Notes: a model not told the origin generated them from the sequence alone. 64,000 nucleotides of DNA from Crocosphaera sp. UHCC 0190 (GCF_034932065.1 NZ_JAYGHP010000001.1:496001-560000); one strand, 5' to 3'; shown: positions 36,271-45,687, numbered from the stretch's first letter. Numbers and translations are program-made.

Positions 36271-39200
36271 TTATTTTTCTATTGTAACCCCCTCCAATTC
36301 TTCCTCAGTTAAATCATATAAATTCCGCAATTTTTCCAAAGTTTCCTCATCAGTATCCCAGAAACCTCTGCCATTTGCTTCGATCATTCTTCCCACAATA
36401 TTACGAAAAGCTTCAGGGTTTGCTTTGCGTAATTTTTCCGCCATTTCCTGATCTAAAGCGTAAGTTTGTGCTGCTTGATCATATACCCAATTATCCTTAA
36501 AATCGGCTGTTCCTCCCCATCCTATCAATGCTGTCATGCGTTGGGAGACTTCATAGGCCCCCCCGGAACCCTGGTTAACCATTGCTTGGGCCCATTTTGG
36601 ATTTAATAGTTTGGTACGATATTCTAATCTTAATAAGTCTTCTAATTTTCGGGGATTAGTATCTTTAGAAAAGCTTTCCACAAAACTCGCGGTCACTTTT
36701 TTACCACTTTGTTTTTCTGCTGCTAATTTTAATCCTCCTGTATTACCATAATATTCTTGAATATCCGTTAAACCATATTCTACAGAATCAATTTCTTGGA
36801 CAATTCTTTCGCTAGTTTTTAATAGTTGATTAAGAATTTCTGGTCTTGCTTGTCCCTTATCTTTTCGTCCATAACTAAATACATTTCGTTTCTCCCAAGT
36901 ATTAGCTAATTCATCTCCAGATTCCCAGTTACCGTCAACCACTTGATCATTAACTAATGAGCCAAAATCTCCCGCAGGATTAGAAAATAAACGCGCTGAA
37001 GCATTTTCTACCCCTTGTTGTTTTAACTGTAAATAATGTTTACGAATAAAATTCTTTTCTGGGGGTTCATCTGCTGTTGCTGCACGTTGGAATAAGTCAT
37101 CTAATAATTCAATAATATTAACAAAAGTATCACGGAAAATACCTGATAAGTTAGCTAATACATCAATGCGGGGATGTTCTAATGTTTCTACTGATCTTAA
37201 TTCATAACGAACAACCCGTCCCGTCCCTTCTTTGATGGGTTCTGCCCCAACTAATTCTAATAAGATACCCAAGGATTCACCCTTGGTCTTAATAGCATCT
37301 AAACCCCACAATAAAACAGCAATAGTTTCAGGATAATTACCATGTTCGTCTAGATGTTGTTGAATGGTTTTCTTGGCGATTTCTCGGCCTCTTTCATAAG
37401 CAGCAGGAGAAGGCATCCTGTAAGGATCTAAGGCGTGTATATTTCGTCCTGTGGGTAACACTCCTGTTCCGTCTCTGAGCAAATCTCCCCCAGGTGCAGG
37501 AGGAATATATTCTCCATTTAATCCCCGTAGTAAATTAGTTAACTCATCGGGAGTTTGTTTGAGTAAATCTCTGATATAAATGGCTTGTTTAATTGTTTCT
37601 GATCGTCCATTAGCTGACTCTAAAATATATTGTAATTCCGGTAACTCAGAGGTAATTGCTTGTCTTTCTCTTTCCGTTAATTGTTCTCCAAAATAAGCTT
37701 CTAAATAGGAATCTAATTCTTCTTGATTTGGAACTTTTCCAAGGGTATGTAACCCCGAAGAAAATAATCGTTGCTCAACGATTTGTAAGTATTCATAAAC
37801 CTTGACAAAATAATCATTTAATGCGTTCTTACTAAACAATTTCGCATTTTCAACCGTGAAATCAATCCCTAATTTTCGCCCTTCTTCAAACTTACAATCA
37901 GCCGCTAAACCAGAATCAGCAATCTTCTGACAAATACCCTGTTTTAACAGATCATTTTTTTCAGGATCTTCTCTATATTCAGCAATTAATTCTCGCAGTG
38001 CCATCAATTCTTTATATAATCCTGCACGTCCGTAGGGCGGCACATTATGGGAAATTAAGACCCCATAACCTCGTCGTTTAGCTAGTATTGATTCTGATGG
38101 ATTATTAGCTGCATAAATGTACAAATTAGGGAGATCACCTAACAAAATATCTGACCAAGAATACCCCGTATTTCCTAATGGTGAACCCGGCAACCATTCC
38201 ACCGTCCCGTGCATCCCAAAATGTACCACAGCATCAGCACAAAAATCATTCTGCAACCACTTATAAAAAGCTGCATATTGAGGATGAGGAGTCAAATCTT
38301 TTTCAAACATTAATCGCATGGGATCACCAGAAATTCCTAACGGGGGTTGAACTCCGATCCAAACATTTCCTAACTGAATTCCCCCAATTTGAAACTCATC
38401 ACCATAGGTTTTAATACCCGTATCTTTTAAGGATTTCCACTGTTTTTCTATCCGGTTAGTTAGCAAATATCCTAACCATTCTTCTAACTTTCTAACATTA
38501 ACCGTTGCACCGCCATTATGTGCTATTTCTGAGTCCTTGTGCGAAATAATTGCTTCATCTGCTTCTTTGACTTTGTTGATTAATAGCTCTCCGTCTTCCG
38601 GCAATTCTCCAATACTATAACCCTGTTTTTCTAGCTCTTGTAATAACTTTAATAAACTACGAGGTACATTTAATAAAGCTGCGGTTCCCGTTGCCCCATA
38701 TCCAGGAGGAAATCCATATAAAATTACAGCGATTTTTCGATCTTTAGGTGCAGTTTGACGCAAATTAATCCAATTTTTAAGCCTTCCTGTTAACCGTTTA
38801 ACTCGTTCAGGAATCAAGTAAATATCATTACCGACTAATCCCCCTAAAGCAATAGTATCTATCGCCCCATCTAACTCAGGAAGTGCATATAAAACCACAC
38901 TTTGTAAACCCCCTATTCCTTGTCTTGTCCAAGAATAAATATCTTGAATTAACAAGGGTGCAGCGACCAAATAAGGGATATTTTTTGCGGTTAAAATTCG
39001 CTTAGCCACCTCTACCTGTCGCCCTGCTTCCATCGAACCTGCGGGGCCTCCCACTAAAGGAAAGCCTATGGTAGAGACAATTGCATCTACTTCAATGGCA
39101 TCTTTTGATAGAGAACGAATTTCTATATTGCCTAAGTTTCGTTGCTGGGTTTCGTAAGTCGTGGTTAACCAATCCCTGACAATAACATGACCTTCAACTC

Positions 39201-40008
39201 CGTTAATAAAAATAGGAACAGGGGTTAGTCCTTGGTCTTCAAAAAAATGAATTAATTGGGGAATATAGGGCTGTTTGGTAATAACGTGCTTACGGTATAA
39301 AAGAATTGCAACGAGAGGATTCTCTAAAGATTTTTGTTGTTTATACCAGTTTAAATAGTCGCGGGGAGAACTAAAATAACCGTCATATTCAGGATGGAGT
39401 AAACCCATATTTGGGGTTTCGATAGGTTCGGGAATTTCCCCTACTTGTAAACCTAAATATTTATCAGCTATTGTCCAACACATGGCGGCAAAATTTTCAG
39501 TACCACCCGCATTCCAATAACCATAAATAATTAACCAGTTGCGTAAATCTTGAACTTTTTTAGCAGGAATAAATTTGAGTAATTTAGGGCCAATTTTGAG
39601 AAAACTTAAATAACCTACTAATTTATCTTCTTCTTTCCCACTAGAAAATTTACTGAGAATAAATTGTATGGGTTTAGGCATTCCTTTGGGTTTATCCCCA
39701 ATCACAAATTTACCCAACTGAGTCAAACTAATTAATTCTAATGCTGACTCAAAAACTAAACGAATGGGGATATTTTTTGCCCTTTCTCTTAACCAAATAA
39801 CTTGATCATAATCAAAGATTAAACTAGCAAAAAAGACATCTGCATCTTTCAGGGCATTCTCAATAATTTCTGGCTCTTGAGAAAGAGAGCGATCGCTAAA
39901 TATCTGTATATCTAAGTCTTGACAGCGTGACTGTGCTAACTGTGCCGCTTGACGGTACAAGTCAATGTTAAATGATTCAAACCCAGTAATGACGACGATG
40001 CGTGGCAT
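36271..40008 (-). CDS. cobN: Cobalt/magnesium chelatase large subunit (CobN/ChlH family)
   Basis: The 1,245-residue protein is collinear with ChlH/BchH through most of its length (ASLIFDYDQVIWLRERAKNI; HFGMHGTVEWLPGSPLGN; GWGGTADFKDNWVYDQAAQT). It is shorter than typical ChlH (about 1,330 residues) and lacks its longer N-terminus. Synechocystis has a second such gene (slr1211, called CobN). The subunit binds the tetrapyrrole, and ATPase partners are not encoded nearby. Whether the metal is Co or Mg cannot be decided from this sequence. Confidence 0.85.
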   Translation of the reverse strand: MPRIVVITGFESFNIDLYRQAAQLAQSRCQDLDIQIFSDRSLSQEPEIIENALKDADVFFASLIFDYDQVIWLRERAKNIPIRLVFESALELISLTQLGKFVIGDKPKGMPKPIQFILSKFSSGKEEDKLVGYLSFLKIGPKLLKFIPAKKVQDLRNWLIIYGYWNAGGTENFAAMCWTIADKYLGLQVGEIPEPIETPNMGLLHPEYDGYFSSPRDYLNWYKQQKSLENPLVAILLYRKHVITKQPYIPQLIHFFEDQGLTPVPIFINGVEGHVIVRDWLTTTYETQQRNLGNIEIRSLSKDAIEVDAIVSTIGFPLVGGPAGSMEAGRQVEVAKRILTAKNIPYLVAAPLLIQDIYSWTRQGIGGLQSVVLYALPELDGAIDTIALGGLVGNDIYLIPERVKRLTGRLKNWINLRQTAPKDRKIAVILYGFPPGYGATGTAALLNVPRSLLKLLQELEKQGYSIGELPEDGELLINKVKEADEAIISHKDSEIAHNGGATVNVRKLEEWLGYLLTNRIEKQWKSLKDTGIKTYGDEFQIGGIQLGNVWIGVQPPLGISGDPMRLMFEKDLTPHPQYAAFYKWLQNDFCADAVVHFGMHGTVEWLPGSPLGNTGYSWSDILLGDLPNLYIYAANNPSESILAKRRGYGVLISHNVPPYGRAGLYKELMALRELIAEYREDPEKNDLLKQGICQKIADSGLAADCKFEEGRKLGIDFTVENAKLFSKNALNDYFVKVYEYLQIVEQRLFSSGLHTLGKVPNQEELDSYLEAYFGEQLTERERQAITSELPELQYILESANGRSETIKQAIYIRDLLKQTPDELTNLLRGLNGEYIPPAPGGDLLRDGTGVLPTGRNIHALDPYRMPSPAAYERGREIAKKTIQQHLDEHGNYPETIAVLLWGLDAIKTKGESLGILLELVGAEPIKEGTGRVVRYELRSVETLEHPRIDVLANLSGIFRDTFVNIIELLDDLFQRAATADEPPEKNFIRKHYLQLKQQGVENASARLFSNPAGDFGSLVNDQVVDGNWESGDELANTWEKRNVFSYGRKDKGQARPEILNQLLKTSERIVQEIDSVEYGLTDIQEYYGNTGGLKLAAEKQSGKKVTASFVESFSKDTNPRKLEDLLRLEYRTKLLNPKWAQAMVNQGSGGAYEVSQRMTALIGWGGTADFKDNWVYDQAAQTYALDQEMAEKLRKANPEAFRNIVGRMIEANGRGFWDTDEETLEKLRNLYDLTEEELEGVTIEK

Positions 40009-40074
40009 ATCCCTAACCTGTAAAGTTTTGTAACAGCCTTACTTATATTATAAAGGTTTTAACTGGTATTGTTT

Positions 40075-40668
40075 TTAATATCTCGATGTATCAGATATTA
40101 GGTATGTGCCTTCCTTTTCTAACCATTTTGCCATTGCCCACGCTTCTTGAAATCTAATACTTGCCATAGTCATGCCATAGTCTCTACACATCTGCTCAAA
40201 TTCTTCATAGGTAGTAGGTTGATGGGTAAACAATAACCACATCAATGCTGCTTCTGCTGTTAAATCGGTTAATCCACCTTTAGTGTGAGAGGGTCGTCGT
40301 ATAACATTACAGCGTCTACAGCGCAATGTCATATTTTCTAGCCGATCAGCATCGTCTCCTAACTGTTGTCTCGGTATTATATGATCAGCTTGAAGTTCAA
40401 GCCTAGTTCCGCAATCTAGACATCTGCCACTTTGTTCAAAATGCCATTGTCTGACAGCCTGCCAACATTGTCGTTTAGGAAAATGTTTTTGAAATGTTTT
40501 TTTACTAGCAATCGACGTACCGACTTGTGATGGGTTTAAGTGACCTAGCACTAGAGATGTTACTTCTTTGTAAGTTAATAAATTATTTGTGATAAGATCA
40601 TCAAGTAAATTGTGCCAATCATCCTCAGACCATGTTTGACTATCTATGGGATATTTACCAATTTCCAT
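40075..40668 (-). CDS. HNH endonuclease, probable restriction enzyme of an R-M locus
   Basis: The 197-residue protein has an HNH core: CLDCGTRLELQADHIIPR, then NMTLRCRRCN, with two CxxC pairs binding structural zinc around the beta-beta-alpha-metal site. The N-terminal half is specific and unrecognised, which fits a target-recognition role. It overlaps the upstream regulator by 14 bp and lies opposite a DNA methyltransferase. From this context I infer the R component of a type II-like system. Confidence 0.75.
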   Translation of the reverse strand: MEIGKYPIDSQTWSEDDWHNLLDDLITNNLLTYKEVTSLVLGHLNPSQVGTSIASKKTFQKHFPKRQCWQAVRQWHFEQSGRCLDCGTRLELQADHIIPRQQLGDDADRLENMTLRCRRCNVIRRPSHTKGGLTDLTAEAALMWLLFTHQPTTYEEFEQMCRDYGMTMASIRFQEAWAMAKWLEKEGTYLISDTSRY

Positions 40669-40939
40669 TTTGTTTTTTTAGCTCTTTCAAAATCTCAAGA
40701 ATGTCAATTTCTAAGACATGACAAATATCCAGCATTTCCATAATATCAAGTCTACGAATCCCCTTTTCATACTTAGAAACAAATGTCTGATCTTGTCCGA
40801 GTAACATCCCCAACTCAGCTTGGGATAACCCTCGCTTTTCTCGTATTTGTCTAAGCAATTCGAGCAATTGTATATACTCTCTTCGGAAGATGGTTTTTCT
40901 TTTTCCAGAAGGAGGTTGACTGTTGTTCGAGTGAGTCAT
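40655..40939 (-). CDS. XRE-family regulator, probable R-M controller (C) protein
   Basis: A 94-residue protein with a helix-turn-helix: LRQIREKRGLSQAELGMLLG, then DQTFVSKYEKGIRRLDIMEM. C proteins are small XRE regulators co-transcribed with the endonuclease gene, as here. An imperfect palindrome overlaps its start codon and a perfect one lies nearer the divergent methyltransferase gene, which suggests autoregulation. Confidence 0.82.
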   Translation of the reverse strand: MTHSNNSQPPSGKRKTIFRREYIQLLELLRQIREKRGLSQAELGMLLGQDQTFVSKYEKGIRRLDIMEMLDICHVLEIDILEILKELKKQNGNW

Positions 40940-40952
40940 GCGAATTTGGCAT
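40938..40952. promoter_or_regulatory. Candidate C-box 1, overlapping the regulator start codon
   Basis: ATGCGAATTTGGCAT is a palindrome with one mismatched pair and includes the complement of the regulator's start codon. It matches the arms of the perfect site at 40993-41011. Binding here would block the regulator's translation start or promoter. Confidence 0.6.
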
Positions 40953-40992
40953 TACACTTGTGTGTTAAACAAAGATTGACATAATTCAGAAA

Positions 40993-41011
40993 ATATGCGA
41001 AATTCGCATAT
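40993..41011. promoter_or_regulatory. Candidate C-box 2, perfect 19-bp palindrome
   Basis: ATATGCGAAATTCGCATAT is perfectly palindromic around a central A, 18 bp before the methyltransferase ATG at 41030. Together with the related site 41 bp away it fits a paired operator for the divergent R-M genes. Confidence 0.7.
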
Positions 41012-41029
41012 AAAGGATTTAAAGTTGAT

Positions 41030-43270
41030 ATGCAAATAGAACAAAGAGCGAATCAATTAATCGATAATTTTAGTAAAATGACTCTGACGGAGTGGCGACC
41101 TTCTGATGAGCTAGTAAAAAAATTGCATGAATATCTCAGTCTATTTTCTGATGAGAGAATTCAGCCAATAACCACGATCAATAATTCTCTATTATTTGTT
41201 ATCAATGAGAGACTTAATTTGAATAAAAAAATTTATCGTTTTTTGATAGATCGAGCCGCAGAAAAAGAAATTATTTTTAATTATCACCAAAAAATAGCAA
41301 TTGAGGATACTCTTAATCACCCTGATCTTAACTTTCTGAATTGGTATTTATGCGAAATTGGAGAGCATCAGAATTTAATTGATGTCTTAAAAGAAGTTGA
41401 AGATCAAAGAAATACAACTTTTCTGAATTTAGATAAATATCTTCAGCAAGACCCCAAAAAATTATTAGTAATTGAATCTATATTTTCCTCATATATTTAT
41501 CATTGTATTAATGAGGAGAAAGTACATAAAGCTCTTAATCAAGATTGTAAAACTAAATATTTTAAAAATTATTGGAGTCATTTAAAATATTTTCATGATT
41601 CACAAGTTTCTAGAGAACAAGGCTTAATAATTTTAGATATTGATAGTATTATTGAAAAAACAAACGATTATGAAGAAATACTAGATAAAGTTTTTTTACT
41701 AATTGTAGAAGCCTACAAGAATTTGACAAATCATTGTTATCTTGCTGTGATTTTAGAAAATGTTCATCCTAATAAGTGGCAATTAATTTCTGATTTGACA
41801 ATTTTTAGTGAAAAATTCTTAGAACATCCAATAGATCGTACTTACTTTAAATGGCATAAAGTTGCTGATCAAACTTTTAAATATATACAAAATCTAGCCG
41901 TTGATTCTTGTGATTTTCAACTGGGAAATGAAGGTTTTGTGTATAGAGATTGCTATCTTGTCTATCAAGATGAAAGGGAAAAGTGTATCTTGCTTTTTGA
42001 GAAAAATAAAAGAGATGAAAGATCCATTCCTTGTCCAAAATGTCGAAGTTTGCAAATTCAAGGTAATTCTTATCCTATTATTGGTGTTAGAAGTTGGGAA
42101 TGCAAAAACATATTTTGTGGTCATAAAAGTAAGTATAACAGAGGAAAACGATATTCTTTATCTTCAATTATTAGGCAACAAGCAATTTTAGATAATAACA
42201 ATATTATTAATAAAAAAATATTGAAACAGTGGAGGAGAGATATCGTAAAAATTTCTTCATTTGTTGAAGTTTATGAATTTTTAATTAGCTTTTATTCTCT
42301 TCATGGTGATACCGTATCAATTTATGGAAATTCATTAAATTCATCTAAAAATATTTTGGGAAGATCTATTAACTATTCTCAATTAGATCAATCTAAACAA
42401 GACTGTTATATTTGGAATGATAAATATAAATCAATGAATTTTTTAAAACGTTTTTTAGTTGACAAATCTTTAAAAAAAATCCCGTCACTTTATAATTTAT
42501 CTGGTATATCTGAGCTTTCTTTATATCAAGGAGATGCCTTTGAAATAGTCTCGCAGCTAGAAAGTAATTCTCTAGGTGGTGTTGTAACATCTCCACCTTA
42601 CTATAATGCTAAAAATTATTCACAATGGAGCAATATATATTGTTATTTATATGATATGTACAATATTTTCAAAGAAGTTTACCGATGTTTAAAGGACGGT
42701 TCTCCGCTTTTAATTAATATTTTTGACTATTTCGATAATGAAAAAGTGATTGTTTTTTCAGATATGGGAAAAAAAAGACTGATTTTAAGTAGTTACATAA
42801 GTTTTATTTGTCGATATATTGGCTTTAAGCATCTTGGTAATATCGCTTGGGATAAAGGAGAAATAGAAGGGAACAGAAACTTTAATCAAGGCAATTATTC
42901 ACCTTATTATCAAGCTCCACACAATTGTTGGGAGCATATTTTGATTTTTTCTAAAGAAAATCCTAATTTTAATATTCAGAAATTGCCAAAAATTATTAAA
43001 GAAAAACCAGTAACTAAGATGATCAAAGGGAAAAATGTTTATGGACATACTGCCCCCTTTCCTGAAAAAATTCCTGCTTTGCTTTTTCCGTTAATCGCAG
43101 ACCATGAAATTATACTTGATCCATTTGCTGGAAGCATGACGACTGGTATAACGGCTCTCAAACATGGTATACAGTCAATTAATATTGAATTGCATAAAAA
43201 TTACTGCGATTTAGCATTGAAGTTATTGAAAGAACAGCTTCACAATAATTTACAAGGAAGTTTATTTTAA
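41030..43270 (+). CDS. DNA methyltransferase of a restriction-modification locus, with large N-terminal extension
   Basis: The 746-residue protein has motif IV TSPPYYNAKNY near residue 519 and motif I LDPFAGSMTTG near 696, an order seen in beta-class amino-methyltransferases. SPPY favours N4-cytosine. Residues 1-330 match nothing I recognise. A zinc ribbon of four Cys (CPKC near 335 and CKNIFC near 360) follows. Strong AT bias relative to flanking genes suggests transfer. It would protect host DNA from the HNH enzyme encoded opposite. Confidence 0.85.
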   Translation: MQIEQRANQLIDNFSKMTLTEWRPSDELVKKLHEYLSLFSDERIQPITTINNSLLFVINERLNLNKKIYRFLIDRAAEKEIIFNYHQKIAIEDTLNHPDLNFLNWYLCEIGEHQNLIDVLKEVEDQRNTTFLNLDKYLQQDPKKLLVIESIFSSYIYHCINEEKVHKALNQDCKTKYFKNYWSHLKYFHDSQVSREQGLIILDIDSIIEKTNDYEEILDKVFLLIVEAYKNLTNHCYLAVILENVHPNKWQLISDLTIFSEKFLEHPIDRTYFKWHKVADQTFKYIQNLAVDSCDFQLGNEGFVYRDCYLVYQDEREKCILLFEKNKRDERSIPCPKCRSLQIQGNSYPIIGVRSWECKNIFCGHKSKYNRGKRYSLSSIIRQQAILDNNNIINKKILKQWRRDIVKISSFVEVYEFLISFYSLHGDTVSIYGNSLNSSKNILGRSINYSQLDQSKQDCYIWNDKYKSMNFLKRFLVDKSLKKIPSLYNLSGISELSLYQGDAFEIVSQLESNSLGGVVTSPPYYNAKNYSQWSNIYCYLYDMYNIFKEVYRCLKDGSPLLINIFDYFDNEKVIVFSDMGKKRLILSSYISFICRYIGFKHLGNIAWDKGEIEGNRNFNQGNYSPYYQAPHNCWEHILIFSKENPNFNIQKLPKIIKEKPVTKMIKGKNVYGHTAPFPEKIPALLFPLIADHEIILDPFAGSMTTGITALKHGIQSINIELHKNYCDLALKLLKEQLHNNLQGSLF

Positions 43271-43283
43271 AAGTCAACGATAC

Positions 43284-43439
43284 TTAATCAACAATATAAA
43301 ATTTAATATGTTTAAAATTAACGGTTTCAGCCACTTTAGGAATTTGATATAATTCTCTTAAATAACCCCACAAATTCGGATAGTCCCTAATATGACATTT
43401 ATTACATTTAAAATGACGCACATACACCAATAATTTAAC
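43284..43439 (-). pseudogene. Remnant of glutathionyl-hydroquinone reductase (GST omega-like)
   Basis: The minus strand encodes LLVYVRHFKCNKCHIRDYPN, continuing with LWGYLRELYQIPKVAETVNF and then HIK. This is the diagnostic C-terminal segment of GS-hydroquinone reductases (YqjG/ECM4). The frame has a stop immediately upstream, and after HIK it ends FYIVD, without the usual final residues. Only about 50 codons of a roughly 330-residue enzyme survive. It sits between the R-M locus and the glycosyltransferase genes. Confidence 0.8.
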
Positions 43440-43444
43440 TCATT

Positions 43445-44434
43445 CTAAGTTGTTTGTGAGCGAACTTTTTCAGTATAATCTTTTGAGCGAACTTGCCGAA
43501 ATACTTTTAAAATAAACTGACGAAGATTCAAGGGTATATAGGAAATAAGTAGTCCAAAATTGGTACGTTTAGAACTTCCTAAAACCAGTTTGGAAGCTTC
43601 TAAAAGTTTTCGTCCTTCTTTACTTTCTCCTTTTTCAATTAACCTTAATCCTAAATCTTGTTGAGTTTGTGCTAATTTAATAATTCTTTGTTTTTCTAAT
43701 TCCTGATCTGTAAATTGATAGCTTTCAATACAGAACAATTTAGCCTTTAAAAAGTGGAGATTTTGCCCTAAGCTGGTTTGTCCCCCATGAAAGCGATATT
43801 CCATTAAAAACTCTGGTAAAAAATAGCCAATTTTACCGATTAAAGCTAACCTAACTAATAAATCAAAATCCTCACATCCGTCTGCTTGAGGACGCATATA
43901 ATCCACTTCTTTTAAACAATTGTGACGAAATAAAGTTGATCCAACTTGTAAACTTTGATGATAAAAAGTTTGCCAATCTAAATCTTGAATAATCCCTTGT
44001 TTTATTTTATCTTTACCCCATCTCGTAACATTTTCTTTAGTTGCTGACTCTATCCGTTGATGATTTTTATTAATAATCCAATGACTGGTACAAACAAAAT
44101 CAACCCTAGGATTTTCATCTAAAATTGTTACTGTTTTCTCTAAAAATTCAGGGGTTAAAGCATCATCATCATCAAATTTAATAAAATATTCCCCTTGAGA
44201 CGCTTCAAAACCCGATCGCATATTACGACTTCTCCCGATGTTTTTGGGATGACGAATATAGCGAATTCTATCATCGTTAAACCCCTCAACAACTTGGGAG
44301 GTATCATCAGGAGAACCGTCATCGCAGATAATTAGTTCAAAATCTTTATAGGTTTGATTAAGAACACTATTAACGGCATAAATCAGGAAATGGGAACGAT
44401 TATAAGTAGGAATACAAACAGTAACTTTAGGCAT
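43445..44434 (-). CDS. Family 2 glycosyltransferase
   Basis: The 329-residue GT-A enzyme begins PKVTVCIPTYNRSHFLIYAV and has the nucleotide-binding ICDDGSPDDT and the metal-binding acidic cluster KFDDDDALTPEF. The C-terminal part contains no membrane helix. It probably adds a sugar to a surface polysaccharide or glycan. It lies 6 bp after the Npun_R2821-type gene and is likely in the same operon. Confidence 0.92.
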   Translation of the reverse strand: MPKVTVCIPTYNRSHFLIYAVNSVLNQTYKDFELIICDDGSPDDTSQVVEGFNDDRIRYIRHPKNIGRSRNMRSGFEASQGEYFIKFDDDDALTPEFLEKTVTILDENPRVDFVCTSHWIINKNHQRIESATKENVTRWGKDKIKQGIIQDLDWQTFYHQSLQVGSTLFRHNCLKEVDYMRPQADGCEDFDLLVRLALIGKIGYFLPEFLMEYRFHGGQTSLGQNLHFLKAKLFCIESYQFTDQELEKQRIIKLAQTQQDLGLRLIEKGESKEGRKLLEASKLVLGSSKRTNFGLLISYIPLNLRQFILKVFRQVRSKDYTEKVRSQTT

Positions 44435-44440
44435 AGTTTT

Positions 44441-45460
44441 CTAAGAAATAGTGCGTTTAATTTTTCCAACAATGCCTTGGAATTTTCGCGTCGCTTTTGT
44501 CAATGAATTTGCCGGAACTAATTGAGTTGGTTTTTGTTCAGGATTTTTCAAGAAACGATAATGTAAAAAGATATCTTGATAGCAAATATTCACATCTTCT
44601 CCTTGACATAAACGGACGAAATCAGCAGAAGAATAATTCATATAATGAATACGATGAATAGGTTTTAATCCCTGTTCATTATAAAGCACATTATCGATGT
44701 TCACAAAAGGATCTCTATCGGCACAATTTCCGGTTCTTTCCTGTCCGTTGGGACTTTGAGTAAAGTTATAGATTGGACGTTCACAGCGTAAGGTTAGATA
44801 ATTAAAGAGGAAAACATCATCCCACCACCCAATACGATTAATCCATTCGACTTCTCTTTGATTAATTAATTTATTTTCTAATTCTGCCAATTCTTGAGGA
44901 GAAAATAACCCTTTTTTGCCGCCAAAAAAACTGGCATCATGAATTTTTGGTCTAACCTCAGTATCGGTATAAAAACCACTTTTTTCAATCAGTGGAATAT
45001 TTAAAGCTGCTGTTTCTGTCGGTTTACGATGTTCCCAGTCATTAAAGACAAAATCATAGTCATTTAACTTCTCAAAAACATCATCTACAGGTTTCATGGC
45101 TAAGTTGTCTGCTTCATAAAAAACAAAGTGATCAAACTCTCCATCAAAAGCTACAAATTTCCTTTGTAAATGTCCTTTATACCAACGGGGACGGGTTGCC
45201 TTACTTTCTTGATTTCTAGGGTGGGCAGCCCAAACTTTATCGGCAAATTCTTCCCACCTATTAATAGATTCTTGATTATCAAATAAGGTAAGATTGGGAC
45301 GATTTTTTATTTCTGATTTAACTTTTTCTAAGCGATTATCATAGGGAATAATACAAATAGGAAGCTCTTGATTAACATTGATCTCAATGCTATTCAATAA
45401 AGCAATTAATTGATCATAAACAACATCATTGGCTAGGATATAAAATCCTTTTGTTTCCAT
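44441..45460 (-). CDS. Npun_R2821/Npun_R2823-type protein, glycosyltransferase-like
   Basis: The protein starts METKGFYILANDVVYDQLIA at the second Met, because AAGGAG lies 8 bases upstream of it; the first Met (45487) adds nine residues. The pattern NDVVYDQLIALLNSIEIN and VFYEADNLAMKPVDDVFEKL suggests a GT-A-like fold with an acidic motif, as in the cyanobacterial Npun_R2821 group. Function is not established. It is directly followed by the family 2 glycosyltransferase gene. Confidence 0.8.
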   Translation of the reverse strand: METKGFYILANDVVYDQLIALLNSIEINVNQELPICIIPYDNRLEKVKSEIKNRPNLTLFDNQESINRWEEFADKVWAAHPRNQESKATRPRWYKGHLQRKFVAFDGEFDHFVFYEADNLAMKPVDDVFEKLNDYDFVFNDWEHRKPTETAALNIPLIEKSGFYTDTEVRPKIHDASFFGGKKGLFSPQELAELENKLINQREVEWINRIGWWDDVFLFNYLTLRCERPIYNFTQSPNGQERTGNCADRDPFVNIDNVLYNEQGLKPIHRIHYMNYSSADFVRLCQGEDVNICYQDIFLHYRFLKNPEQKPTQLVPANSLTKATRKFQGIVGKIKRTIS

Positions 45461-45504
45461 TGCTTTTTTCTCCTTCAACCCTTTCATTAAATTTAAGTTT
45501 CTGC

Positions 45505-45687
45505 TTACATTTTCGCCAATAATAATTGACTTATTTGATATAACTCAAAGCTAATAAATAGGGAAAGGATAACAGTAACAAGCTTATTTAACCAAGAAAC
45601 ATCGCCTTTTCCTAATAAAGAAGCCACAAATTTAGCGACAACAACTCCTAAAGCCATGAAAATTAAAACTTTACCCAATATGATCAT
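45505..45687 (-). CDS. Small two-helix membrane protein, 60 aa
   Basis: Two hydrophobic segments (LIFMALGVVVAKFVASLL and LVTVILSLFISFELYQIS) are joined by a short polar loop GKGDVSWLNK. AAGGAAAAAAA precedes the ATG. It sits 44 bp before the Npun_R2821-type gene on the same strand, so it may belong to the glycosyltransferase operon. No family recognised. Confidence 0.6.
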   Translation of the reverse strand: MIILGKVLIFMALGVVVAKFVASLLGKGDVSWLNKLVTVILSLFISFELYQISQLLLAKM

